From positions 335,746,023-335,810,022 of the forward strand of contig NC_073693.1 in the NCBI RefSeq assembly GCF_029784155.1: DNA of 64,000 bases, read 5' to 3'. The translations under genes and the position numbers were made by a program. The notes beneath the pieces were generated by a model. The model saw only the letters and a list, made by a program, of their open reading frames with translations. It searched no databases and was not told the DNA's origin. Every line of letters starts with the position of its first letter. Positions within the stretch are counted from its first letter, which is position 1. Shown piece after piece: positions 22,500-33,060 of the stretch. The stretch is from Uranotaenia lowii (taxonomy: Eukaryota; Arthropoda; Insecta; Diptera; Culicidae).

Positions 22500-24420
22500 A
22501 GCAAAAGATACTTTTTGATTCCGCTCCAGGTACTAGGTGTTTCAATTCCGCTCCAGTTCCCCTTTCAGGTGCACCCATCGGATTGTATTGATCAGTTAAT
22601 GATGAACTGGTGTGTCTGGTACCGAAATGCACTCCTCTACGAAGTCACTTATGCATTGAAAAATAAACAAGTGAGGGGGAAAGCACTTCTTCATCATTGA
22701 AACTGGATTCCTATTTGATAGATTACTCCGTCTAACGAACCGAATCGGACTAGTAGAGGGCACCAATGTAGAAGAGGGGGAGGGAGGAATCTCGGAATCG
22801 AAAATGATTCGATTCCCGGAGAAATGAATCGAATTGTCAAATCATTCACCTTGGAGCCAACCGGGCGTGACAAGTGGAAGTGCTCCCAGCATCCAGCATT
22901 CATCTTGTAGGGGTGGAAAGACACAGATGGGAAAAAAATAGAAAACAACATAGCCAAGCTCTCAAATGACAGAAATGTTGTTCGAATCGGAATTTGTCTG
23001 TGTCCCTGAAGCAGAAGAAGAAACACCAACGGTGTCATCAAGTTCTTCTCGGAGATGATTGAAGAGGGGAAGATGGTCCCTGTTTTTCGGTTTTTGGGGT
23101 GGCAGTTGGGGGAGTGTTGATTTAGATTTTCCACACTGGATGAGAGGTTGGGAAATTTTTTTGACGAAAAGCAGACGAAAAAGATGATTGGAAGAACGAT
23201 GACGAGATCCCAACAGGCAGTTTGGGAGCTTCGCATCCCTCAGCTTGTCGCGTTTTTTTCTCTCTTCGATTCAAAAAGGGGACTGAGGAGATGTGTTTTT
23301 ATTACCATTTTTTGCCAAGGTTGATAAAATCCCGCTCCACGGAGGGTTGTTTTGGTCCAAAAATTCTCCAAAGGTTCCATCGTTCTTATTTTGACTTTGC
23401 TTCTTCGATTTGGAAACGACCGGGGAAACCCGAAGGTCGTTTCGCTTGATTGAAACCGAGATCGAAATTCCTCGGAGGAGCAGTTTCGATATTACCTACC
23501 CCCCGATTTTGGCGGTCGTTTTCGAAAATGTCTTCTAGTGAAGTGGGTCTTTTTGAAGCTCCCTCAGCTCTGTTGCTTCGGAAAAATTCTTCGGGGAGAT
23601 TCACCGAATCGAAAGTCGAATGAAATTGGGAATCATCTCAAACCATGCCGGAAGATGGAATGGAATTTTAATGATAATTTTCTTAAATCAGTTACAGTCT
23701 GCTTGAGAAAATCGACTTTCGTAAAACCGGAGGGGAAACAGGCTGGTGATGGAATAATCCGGTCGATGGCACACATAGGCAATTGCAAAGCCAATGAGGT
23801 CTCTCTGTTGTTTTAATGTTTTCTACTTCTGAAATAGCTTTTTAAGACAATCTTATCCTCTGAGAGTTTCCAAAATTGGTTTTCAGTTTTAGTAAAGCAA
23901 AGCTTCTTATCAAAATATAAATTTATTTTGTGCCGTAGCCTGCGCCACACAGAATGTCAATCAAAATCTATTTCGATCGATGTTAATTTAAACTCGAGGA
24001 ACAGATTCATTGAAGACACTACCAAGCACCAAAGTAAACACTTTAACATTTTAATTCCTCCCATGGTGTCGACTAGACTCCATCTTAAAAACTCGAAGAA
24101 TCTACAAAACACCAAGACAAAAACCGAAAACCGTCTCCCTCATTAGCATAATTGAGCGTGGACGAAAGCACGCGGGACGGTTTTTAATTAATGTTATTGC
24201 ACGAATTATGATCATATTTACTAGGAGACAGTCCGGGCGCTAAATGCTGCGCGAAAAGTGAATTACAAGTGGAGCCGAGAGAGTAATGTTTAGTAAACCC
24301 CCGGCCACCATGGTCCAACTCAGTCCAAGTGGACCAGAAGTGGTGTGGCTGCCCCATTTTCAACCGGTTTGATAAATTGATTCACTAGAAGGATTCAAAC
24401 TAGGCTAGGCTAGGCTCATA
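22500..24420. other. GC-richer, low-copy-looking island 2
   Basis: Nearly 2 kb of higher-GC DNA without copies elsewhere in the window. Frames on both strands (for example a 180-codon minus frame at 22694-23236 and several of 70-90 codons) overlap each other, have no recognisable domains and show no coherent exon structure. The right part (24140-24320) contains a dense cluster of homeodomain-type AT cores, listed separately. I read the island as non-coding, possibly regulatory. Confidence 0.4.
24141..24260 (+). promoter_or_regulatory. Candidate regulatory core with homeodomain-type sites
   Basis: Within otherwise GC-rich DNA, CATTAGCATAATTGAG, TTTTTAATTAATGTTATTGC and ACGAATTATGATCATATTTA lie within 75 bases. 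TAATTA, TTAATTAATG and TTATTGC match generic homeodomain and Hox/Abd-B-type binding preferences. Such compact AT cores inside GC-rich sequence are common in insect conserved non-coding elements. No conservation data are available here, so the regulatory role is inference. Confidence 0.3.
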
Positions 24421-24621
24421 CCACAACAGAGATTCAAACTTCTTCGAAGGATTTGGAAGGATAAAGTTGGCAATTCCATTCTATTTAGATTAATTTAATC
24501 AGAAAATAATCTTTTATGAAGCTATCAACAGAAACAAAATCATTCAACAGCTAAGACCCTTTTTTTCTGATTGCTCATACTGGACAAAGCTATTGGCTGG
24601 AAAATATCTTAGGATTACCAA

Positions 24622-25291
24622 AACATTAGAATAATTTTGAAATTAATTTTTACGGCCTTATCGGTGAATGTTATGTTCTCATAGTGAGAACATTTCAAGA
24701 ATTGAAAATTATAGATGGATAGAAGAAGATTAGAAGAAAATTATAGGTGTTGAAAATGAGCGGGTAGAAATTTTAAGAAGCATTTTCACCACATACTTAA
24801 CTTTTGTTCAATCACGGATCAACTATTTTGAAATGTTAGAATCGGACAGGGTTGAGTCTAACACAACACAATAGTTGATCTTGCGTGGTTCGCACCGCGA
24901 AACTTGCAGTGCGAACGAACAAAAGGAAAGCATGTGGTCGCTTTCCTTTTGTTCGTTCGCACTGCAGTCTGCAAGTTTCGAGGTGCGAACCACGCAAGAT
25001 CAACTATTGTGTTGTGTTAGACTCAACCCTGTCCGATTCTAACATTTCAAAATAGTTGATCCGTGATTGAACAAAAGTTAAGTATGTGGTGAAAATGCTT
25101 CTTAAAAATTTCTACCCGCTCATTTTCAACACCTATAATTTTCTTCTAATCTTCTTCTATCCATCTATAATTTTCAATTCTTGAAATGTTCTCACTATGA
25201 GAACATAACATTCACCGATAAGGCCGTAAAAATTAATTTCAAAACATAAATCACGGTGATTAATCTTAATTAATAACATTAGAATAATTTT
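24622..25291. mobile_element. Near-perfect 0.6-kb hairpin flanked by 17-bp direct repeats
   Basis: The left arm (24639-24930) and right arm (24941-25240) are reverse complements. They differ by one substitution, a 1-nt indel and a 7-nt indel, around a 10-nt loop (catgtggtcg). The whole is bracketed by identical 17-mers (AACATTAGAATAATTTT at 24622-24638 and 25275-25291). A 34-nt tail carrying the small palindrome ATCACGGTGAT (25250-25260) separates the right arm from the second direct repeat. Flanking duplications imply insertion, and 17 bp is longer than usual for cut-and-paste elements. There is no ORF. A transcript through it would form about 290 bp of double-stranded RNA, the structure of insect hairpin-RNA (endo-siRNA) loci. 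It may be a young foldback element or an hpRNA-type locus. Confidence 0.85.
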
Positions 25292-25730
25292 TTTATTCTG
25301 TTGTCAATATTAACTTTGTCCTTTTCTGACTTATTCAATGATTTTCTTGAATAATATTTGTGAAAGCTGTCACTTTTCTGAAAATTCCATGGTATTTAAG
25401 AAAAGGAGTTTAATTTGAAAACTGCTGATAAGCATTTAAATTTTGAAAAATGATAATCTGTTTAGGCTCATCCATTTTATTTTTTAGTTCATGCTACTAA
25501 ACTATTTTTCTACCAAAATGATATTTGTTTTGATATCAAGAGCCTTAGTTTACTTTTTTTAGTATTACTAAAGCAAAAAAAAATTAATATTTTAACATTA
25601 TTTTGTTTAAAATTTAATACGATGCCGAAATGCTTCCAAAAGTTCTAATAGCTAGCAAAAATCACGGGAGATGGTCTCACACAAAAGGTTAATAAAAAAC
25701 TGATTGAAGTTATAAATTAGTTTCAATTTT
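25292..25730. other. AT-rich sequence, nothing recognised
   Basis: No features seen. Confidence 0.5.
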
Positions 25731-25972
25731 GCCGCAGCCCGTGGTGTAGAGGATAGCCTTCAAGCCTTCTAAGCCATCGGGTATGAGATCGAATCCCGGT
25801 TACGGCATACACAGTACAATTTCTGTGGGTTGGTGGTTTTAACATTTGAAAGATGCTAGCCATCATATCCTCTAAAGATGAACGCTTAAATAGAGTTTAG
25901 AAAAAGGAATCTCTCCGAGGAAACATCAAGTTTCATTGAGATCCCTTTTATGTGTTTGTGTTCGTTTTTAAA
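25731..25972 (+). mobile_element. tRNA-headed SINE, family B, copy 2
   Basis: Starts GCCGCAGCCCGTGGTGTAGA and has B box GAGATCGAATCCCGG, close to the Pol III consensus. It carries the family landmarks (GGTTGGTGGTTTTAACATTT, CATCATATCCTC, AACATCAAGTTTCATTGAGA) and ends TTGTGTTCGTTTTTA. The flanks share AAATTAGTT (about 25714 and 25971), which may be a diverged target duplication. Confidence 0.9.
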
Positions 25973-26389
25973 ATTAGTTATAATCACAAAAACCCCGCAA
26001 AAAAACTCCAATTAGCTAAAAACTACTGTTAACTAGTTAAGACTGTAAGAATGTAAACAAAAAAAACAAAGTAACAAACATTAAATAACAATATGTGAAA
26101 AATCGATTATTACTCTTGAAGTAAAATAGATATAAACTTACCATTTTCAATAAATTTTTTAACAATCCAATCGAATGCTCAGAACTCCAACGAATAAATT
26201 TGATATAAAAGTGTCAAAAACCTTATATGTAGGGGAAAGTCGGATAAGAATCGCAATAACATATCAGACATTGCCATTTTTCATCGCAGTTTTCGTGCAG
26301 ACGGAAAGTTTAGGTTCTTTACATTAATCATCAGCATTAATAAATTTCCTTCATCAAGACTGTTTTTATAGCAATCTAAAATATGCATG
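25973..26389. other. AT-rich sequence, nothing recognised
   Basis: No gene seen. A short AGGGGAAAGTCGGATAAG stretch near 26231 looks like a dispersed-repeat fragment, without a partner here. Confidence 0.4.
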
Positions 26390-28270
26390 CAAATAATACT
26401 TTTCAAAAATAGTCAGGTTTAACGGATAATGCGTAGAGAAAGGTGGATAATGCTTGAAAAATTATTCGACAAGGCCATATTTTTTTTAAATTGCACAATG
26501 GAAAAAAATGTATAAAATGCGAAAAAAATAATATCTTCCCTCCTACATGAACCAATTCTTGGAAAAAAATTTTTTTTTGTGAAAATGTTCGGAAAATCAA
26601 TGGGCCTAGTTCCAGACGCCGTATGATTGAAGAACCTATTCTATGAAAATAAACTGAAAATATTCGGAAAAATGATTCGATTGGACAAAGTTTCAGACGC
26701 TGTATGATTTTTTGAACAGAAATATTGTGCCTTTGTTGCCCCCATGTTTTGTAAAAAATCCAGAAAAACAGTGATTTGGGCTGCACTGCTTACTGTTAAA
26801 TTCCTGGAAAAAATTGATTTGGACTAGTAAATTTTGAACAAAAATGGATCTTTCTTGTGTGATGTTTTTTTTTTGAGGAATCAAGTGAAGACTGTTTGAG
26901 CTACCACATGCTTCGGAAAATTGAGTAATGGCTGTTTTTTAACTTCGATTCCCTGATATTTTCTAGTTGTTTATGCAAAAAGTAAACTTGGGCTGGAAAA
27001 TCTTGAACCAAATGAGCTCTATCTTGTGAGATTTTTTCCGCACGCATCGAATAATGGAGTAATGGCTGATTTAACCCTCATTTCTCCTAGATATTTCAAA
27101 CTTATTCAGAAAAAAAGCATGTTTGGAATTGATAATTTCAAATCGAATGGAACCTGTCTTGTGTGATGTTTTTCCGAATCTCAAATTCGCATCTTTTTTC
27201 AATTAGTGCATTAAAAAAGCTTGTTCATATAAGAAAATTTTGGAACAAATTAGAACAATCTGATGTGATTTTTTTTTGAGATATCAAATAATGCCGCAGC
27301 CCGTGGCATAGAGGTTAGCCTTCCAGTCTTCTAAGCCAGCGGGCATGAGATCGAATCCCGGTCACGGCATACATAGTACACTTTCTGAAGGTTGGTGGTT
27401 TTAGCATTTGTAAGATGCCTAGCCATCATATCCTCGAAAGATGTACGCTTAGAGTTAAGAAAAAAAAAGGAATCTCTTCAAGGAAACATCAAGTTTCATT
27501 GAGATCCTGCATGTGTTTGTGTTCGTTTTAAAAAAAAAAAGGATATTTGAGTCATCGAAAGCAACGGGAAATGTAGTTGTGGCTGTTTTACCCTCAATTC
27601 AAAGTTTCCAAATATTTCAGAAAAATGCATGTTTGAATTTGAAAATTTACAATCAAATAATTTCATGTGGTGATATCATTTTTGTTTTCTTTTCGAGATT
27701 TCGAATGAAGGCTATTTTAGCCATCACATGCATGAATGAAAATTGAGTTTTGGCTTTACTAGATGAAAAAATGCAGGGGAACTGAGGGTTAATACAGCCA
27801 TAACTCCATTTTACGATGCGTGCGGTGGCTCAAGTAGCCTTCATTCGATGGTTTAAAAAAAAATACAAAAGAAAGGTGTCATTTGGTTATAAATTTTCAA
27901 ATCCTAACTTACTTTTTTCTTAATTATTTGAAAAATTTTCTGGAATCGAAGGTAAAATAAGCCATAAATCCAGCATGTGGTGGATAAAACAGTCCTTCAT
28001 TCGGTTCCTTGGGAAAAATCACTCTTTTAAGGTATATTTTTGTTCAATAATGTCAAGTCCAAATCAGTGTTTATCTGGATGTTTTACAAATTTAGGGGAA
28101 ATTTGGGGTTCGTTATCTCGTGCAGCGCTCAAAACTCTGTACAATCAATTCTCCGGACATTTTCACTCAATTAAAGTATATATCAATAGACTTCGTTCAA
28201 GTAGGAGCGAATATAATAAAATTTGAATTTCTTCGCGGTTTATACACTTTTTTCCCCATTTGTTCGCTGT
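26390..28270. mobile_element. Foldback element FB2 built of roughly 150-190 bp subrepeats
   Basis: Several diverged subrepeats stand head to tail from about 26720 to 27760, recognisable by ccgcacgcatcga-ataatgga, gagtaatggctg and ttaaccctcatt. They then recur in reverse orientation from about 27770 to 28100 (aactgagggttaatacagccat, cgatgcgtgcggtggct, catgtggtggataaaacagtcc). The outer parts also pair: ATTTGGGCTGCA/ATTTGGACT with AGTCCAAATCAGTG, and GAAAATGTTCGGA with TCCGGACATTTTC. A family-B SINE is inserted at 27293-27540. Frames here are subrepeat frames only. Confidence 0.65.
27293..27540 (+). mobile_element. tRNA-headed SINE, family B, copy 3
   Basis: The best family-B copy: head GCCGCAGCCCGTGGCATAGA, B box GAGATCGAATCCCGG followed by TCACGGCA, body identical in order to the other copies, and a terminal A run of about 11. 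It lies inside the subrepeat foldback at 26390-28270, so it inserted after that element. Confidence 0.9.
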
Positions 28271-29596
28271 TTCAAAGTTGGAGAAAACTAAATTTTAAGC
28301 TCATTCTCAGCTTAAATTTTAAGTATTAAGTATTATAAATTTTACATTATTTTCGTTGTAAAAACATTCATATTTTAATTTTTTTTTGTTTAAAACTGAC
28401 CAGGCCCTTGCCAAGGATCCGTCCAAATATTATAACAAAAACACACAATACATAAAGAAATTGATTTCTAACAACATTTTATTACTTAATCATTGATTAC
28501 TAATCATCTCACAAACTAAAAAAATAATTCACTTCGGAGACTTAATAAATCGAATCTTCAGAAACAAATCACAATGGAAGTTTCAAATCTATGATTTTTT
28601 CGATAAGTCAATTAAAGAGTTTTCAAAATGGTGTTTCTGATTCTGAGCTAGAAACTTGCTTCAAAATAATGTCTAAGCAGTTCAGTTTTAAAATTTGAAA
28701 TAAATATTAATTAGCAATGAAATTGAGAAAATATTAAATTCTAAAATTAATTTTTGTTCAGGTAAAACATTAACGAAATAAATTTTTGGGAAATGAAAAA
28801 TATTTGTTATTTTGTATACATTTTAATAAACACTTCTTTTCTTCATTTTGAACTGAAAGGTTGATTGAAAAATTCAGTTGTAGTGTTTTAAATTAAAAAA
28901 ATAGTAATCGCGATTTGAATTGTGAATTTTGGATTAGAAAAAAAAATCAAAGGTTTATGTTTTAAGGAAACCAAAAATTGAAAATTAATAAAAAACAGAT
29001 AAACTTATTGAAAATATTTCTAATAATTTTAAAAATATGCCTTTAAAATTCAGTAAAAGAACAACATATTATTCGGTTTATTCAATTGAAAACTAAAATA
29101 AAACTTGAAGATTGTGAAGTCAAGTTTTTGCCATTAAAAAAGGTTTTTTTTTTCCAATAAACAAGTCTCAACATTATATCATCTTATTTATAGAATTTAT
29201 TTGATATGTCAAGGGAAATGCATTTTGATGCTCATTTTTTAATGATCGATTTGGTAGATTTTAGCGTCCTGAATTCAATTTTTGTTGTCAAAATTTTACC
29301 ATCATATTTAGATTTGGTGATATGAATTTTAAAATGTGATAGTTTTAAATTTAAACAATCATAGATAACTGACACCATCAAACTAACATTTAAGGAAAAT
29401 CTGATTCTGGTTTTGTTTGAAGTATAATTCATTCAATTAAGGAATAATTTTTTGATGATGATAAAGCATGATCTTAAAAGTGTGACATTAAACAGTTTTT
29501 ATAAATGTATGAAATTATTTTTGAGTACAAGTACTTTTTACGTTACTGCAGAAAGTTAAAGAAAACTTGGTTCAATTGAAAAAAATTATTGAAACA
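28271..29596. other. AT-rich sequence, nothing recognised
   Basis: Extremely AT-rich, with no gene or shared repeat identified. Confidence 0.55.
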
Positions 29597-30070
29597 TGCA
29601 AAACGAATTTATTTATGTATGTATGTATGTATGTTGGTAATTTACCATGGGTGCACGGATTCACCGCAGTTTCTGCCAAAGTATGGGTTCACATGCATTC
29701 CTTAGATTATTAGGTTCGACAAATCTCCAATGCAGCGCGCCACCATACCCGGACCCCATGGCTTCGTATGAACTGTTATGTGGTGAATGTATTGCGTGTG
29801 TTGATGTAGGTATATTTAGGAAGAACGAATCAATCAGGTGGGCTAGTTTACTTACAGGTATTCCGGCATCCGTGTATATACCTGGCCAGCTGGCAACTGA
29901 TTGAACATTCCAATTATATAATCAGTTATATAATGAAACACATCTTACCTGTCGGCCCGCTTATGGGATTCGAACCTAAAAGTTTTTCTTGCCGATACCG
30001 GGAATCGAACCCGGTACGCCAGGCGCGCCAGCCTATCCACTAGACCACATCGGCGCTAATTGCAAAACGA
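29597..30070 (-). mobile_element. tRNA-headed SINE, family C, with two B boxes and (CATA)n tail
   Basis: Read on the minus strand from 30060, a tRNA-like head runs 7 bp of perfect acceptor pairing (GCCGATG with TATCGGC), an A box TGGTCTAGTGG exactly on consensus, and a B box GGTTCGATTCC exactly on consensus. The anticodon region is about 8 nt too short, so it is not a functional tRNA. A second perfect B box, GGTTCGAATCC, follows about 40 nt later (around 29970). A roughly 350-nt body ends in CATACATACATA, then AATAAATTCG. The element is flanked by TGCAAAACGA at both ends (29597-29606 and 30061-30070), a clear target-site duplication. The 85-codon plus-strand frame inside (29647-29904) is incidental. 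Confidence 0.88.
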
Positions 30071-31170
30071 TTAAATTTATGTGTTAAAAAATCTTAAAAT
30101 TCAATTTGATTTGAAACTTTTTTTTAAATTCGTTATATGAAGAAAAGTAAACATACAGAAAATTTCTATAACTTTTACGCAAATTAAAAATTATTTGAAG
30201 TCTTGGTGAAGATCTAAAATTAATTAAAAACAATTATTTTCAAATGTTATGTTTTTGTTTTAAAATTTTCTCAAAAACAAAGCAAAATGATTGGAAAATA
30301 TTTTCAAAAGTTTTTTCATTAACAAAAGATGATAAGTAAAATGCATGTTTAGATTCAGGGCACCCAAATAAATCAAAACTACGTTTTAAATTCACTGCTG
30401 ATCGGATTTTTTTTTGGTCTTGGCTAATTTATCGTAACCTTTTTAAATGTGTTCTTGAGCATTGAGAAGAACAGGGGGGAATTTTAAATTCAGTCAGAAT
30501 TTGGTTTCTTTGAGTAAATTTAATATCAGAATAACATTTGTTATGACATTAACGATTTCTTTTCTAAATCATTTTTTTTTGTATTGAAGTAGACGTTATA
30601 AGATTTTAGTTTTTTTCTGCTAATTCTGTGGACCATTTTGAGAAGAAAACACCTGTTGCATACTGTTCAACTTGTCGATGTATAAAATTTGTATTCGATT
30701 AATTGAATGAAATTAAAATGGTTCGTTTCGAACTCAGTTCTTGTTTGTTAAAAAATCCTATTTTGAAGATGAGGTAGCGTTTTGGTATGTCTAGTTAAGA
30801 GTTTTTATACAGAAGGTTAATTGAATTGCAAATCAAAAAAAAAAAAAAGTAGCTATTATCAGTTTATGAACGGCTAGTGTCTCAAGCCTAGGGTGAATTA
30901 AAACTGAATTCCGTCGAAGGCGAGAAAAATTTCTGACTTTTTTGTTAACACTTATTTTTATATGCCTTTTAAGATCAAAGAATTTCTCTATACTACTGAA
31001 AAATTAACTTGGAAAAATTTCCATGGGTAGAGGGGGGGGTCTAGACACCTACCCCCTCCCTGGATCACACGGCCTTGAAACTGGCTCATATTATTAACCT
31101 AGATCGTTGAAAAGGACCATATTTTTCTTCTTATTTATAAAAATCACTTAGTCAATAAAAAAGGTTTGTC
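30071..31170. other. AT-rich sequence with a small GC-rich inverted repeat
   Basis: Mostly featureless. At about 31025-31064, GGGTAGAGGGGGGGG and CACCTACCCCCTCCC form an inverted repeat, probably a transposon-end fragment. Confidence 0.4.
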
Positions 31171-31179
31171 AGAATTTTT

Positions 31180-31560
31180 TCAGCAAGTATACGGGCTGGG
31201 CAAATCCAGACAGATTTATACAAAAACCTGGCAAAATCAAAGGAATATCCAGGAAAATGTTGGTCAAAACCCAGAAAATACTCAAAGAAAATCAAGAAAA
31301 AAAATTGAAAAAAAATTTGCCATCAGACGACAACGACAGATTTTCAGCCCTTCAAAAAAACCTTCTATGAATATTTTTATTAAACTAACTCGAACAATTT
31401 CGTTATGGAGGCAAGAATAAAAAAATAGATTGAATGGATCCACGCCAAATAAAGGCATTTTTTAATGAAATCCGGGCAAATGGGCTGGTCTGAACTGTTC
31501 CCAAATTTTGCATTTTATATTCGGGCAAACCCGGATAAATTCGGGCAATCAGGTAACTTT
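31180..31560. repeat. Repeat fragment rich in CCGGGCAAA / GGGCAA blocks
   Basis: Both ends carry related blocks: GGGCTGGGCAAATCCAGACA at about 31193, and ATCCGGGCAAATGGGCTGG, TTCGGGCAAACCCGGATAAA and TTCGGGCAATCAGGTAAC at 31471-31556. These repeated GGGCAA modules resemble terminal regions of a hAT-like MITE. No clean TIR or duplication was resolved. Confidence 0.35.
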
Positions 31561-32189
31561 CAATTAAAACTTGCACGTTTACAAATAAGATAACTTAAAA
31601 CTTTTTTTATCCGGCTTGGAACATAATTTTTTTTCTTTCCATTATTATTTTTTTAGGTAAAAACTTAAAAAACACCACACATTCCACGCGTGTTTCAAAA
31701 AAAATTTTTTTTTGCCAAAATCTCAAAAAATGGTCAAAAACTATTCACAGTCAAAAACTGGGGTTTCTATCCCAGATATTAAAAAAAAATATATTTATTT
31801 TGTTTTTATACACGATAATATAAATATTAAGACTAAGTAACTTTTAAAAAAAAATTTTTTCATCATATTATTTATATTTTTAAGCTCACATTTAAGGTTT
31901 AAATCAGAAGTTTAGATTGTACACGACAAAGTTTAAAAATAATGAAGGATTCGATAAATTTGTTAAAACCATTAAGCACTGCATTAAGCACCTGAATGTT
32001 TTCTTCCACATTAAATTTTTTGATAAATGATGATTAAATGATACATACTTATAAAAAATTAATGACTTTAAGAAGCTAAAACTGTCTTTAAAATTGAATA
32101 TTATAACTGAGATTTGTAAAATCAAGACTAACAAAGTATTGAGCAGAGATTCAACATGTGAAAACAATTTTCACAAAAATCACCCTCTG
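31561..32189. other. AT-rich sequence, nothing recognised
   Basis: No features seen. Confidence 0.5.
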
Positions 32190-33060
32190 AGCTTTTCTAA
32201 CACTTTTCCTGAAGCTCTTTCTCCCACGAAATGAGACCGTCAGATGTCGGCGTGGTGGTGATGGCGAATCCAGGCGGAAGTAGAATCTGTCAGTCCAAGC
32301 CTGGCGGACAAGCATTCGGCTTCAGCTGGCAAAGTAACGCTTAAAATTCAATTAGAGAGGCTTTCCTCCTGAAGCGGCTCCTTCTCTTTGGTTTTCTGTG
32401 AGTTTTCCGGTTAGGACAAGACCAAAAACGAGCGGCGGATGATAACCAAAGGAGGAGATCTCTTGGCAGTATGAGGAAGGTTTATGAAACCGGGAAGACG
32501 ACGACGACGATGTCAGCGACCGATTCCCTCGAATAGGCATCAGGGAAAGCGGGAAAATAAAACAACCAAGACACCATCAGCAAATGCAAACAAGTGGAAA
32601 GTGCCAATTGCGAACACCAACAGCTCAGCCCGAAAGACCGGAAGATTTGAGCGCGCGTCTTGAGCCTCAAGAATAATTGCCATTTTCGGTTGGACCTGAG
32701 GGAAAATTTCGAAAAAAGGAGCGAAGGGAGGAGTTGCCATTTTGTAGCTTCGGGGGCTTAAGCGGGCTTTGGGAAATGGACTTTCGGTGAGGAAGCATTT
32801 CGTTGATCCTTTAATTAAGTGTAAAAAATCACTTGAATGTTGGCTCGAATTAGTTCGGGAGCGGAACATTTATTATGAACTAATTACAAGCAAATAAGCG
32901 GCGAAAACAAATCACCCGGCTTAGCCTTTATGGTCATTTCGTTGAAGACAACGATTATTGTTTCCAAGAAAAGGAAGGGAAGAGAAATTTTCATCGAGAG
33001 AACCGAACAGAACTGTACTGTGCACTTGAAAGAAAACTGAAAATGCTCTGTAAATGTTAC
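32190..33060. other. GC-richer, low-copy-looking island 3
   Basis: Higher-GC DNA without copies elsewhere in the window. Minus-strand frames of 62-109 codons (for example 32540-32869) have no recognisable domain and overlap in different frames. The right half contains TTTAATTAAGTG (about 32810-32821) and a TTTATTATGAACTAATTACA cluster (about 32870-32888), motifs of the homeodomain type. Regulatory function is inferred only from composition and motif density. Confidence 0.35.

Noticed and set aside
22694..23236. 180-codon minus-strand frame as a gene
   Set aside because: No domain, an overlapping second frame, no splice or start context, and a composition consistent with a chance frame in GC-rich island 2.
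29986..30054. Functional tRNA gene on the minus strand
   Set aside because: Acceptor and T arms are good, but the anticodon region is about 8 nt short, and the sequence is the head of a SINE with target duplications.
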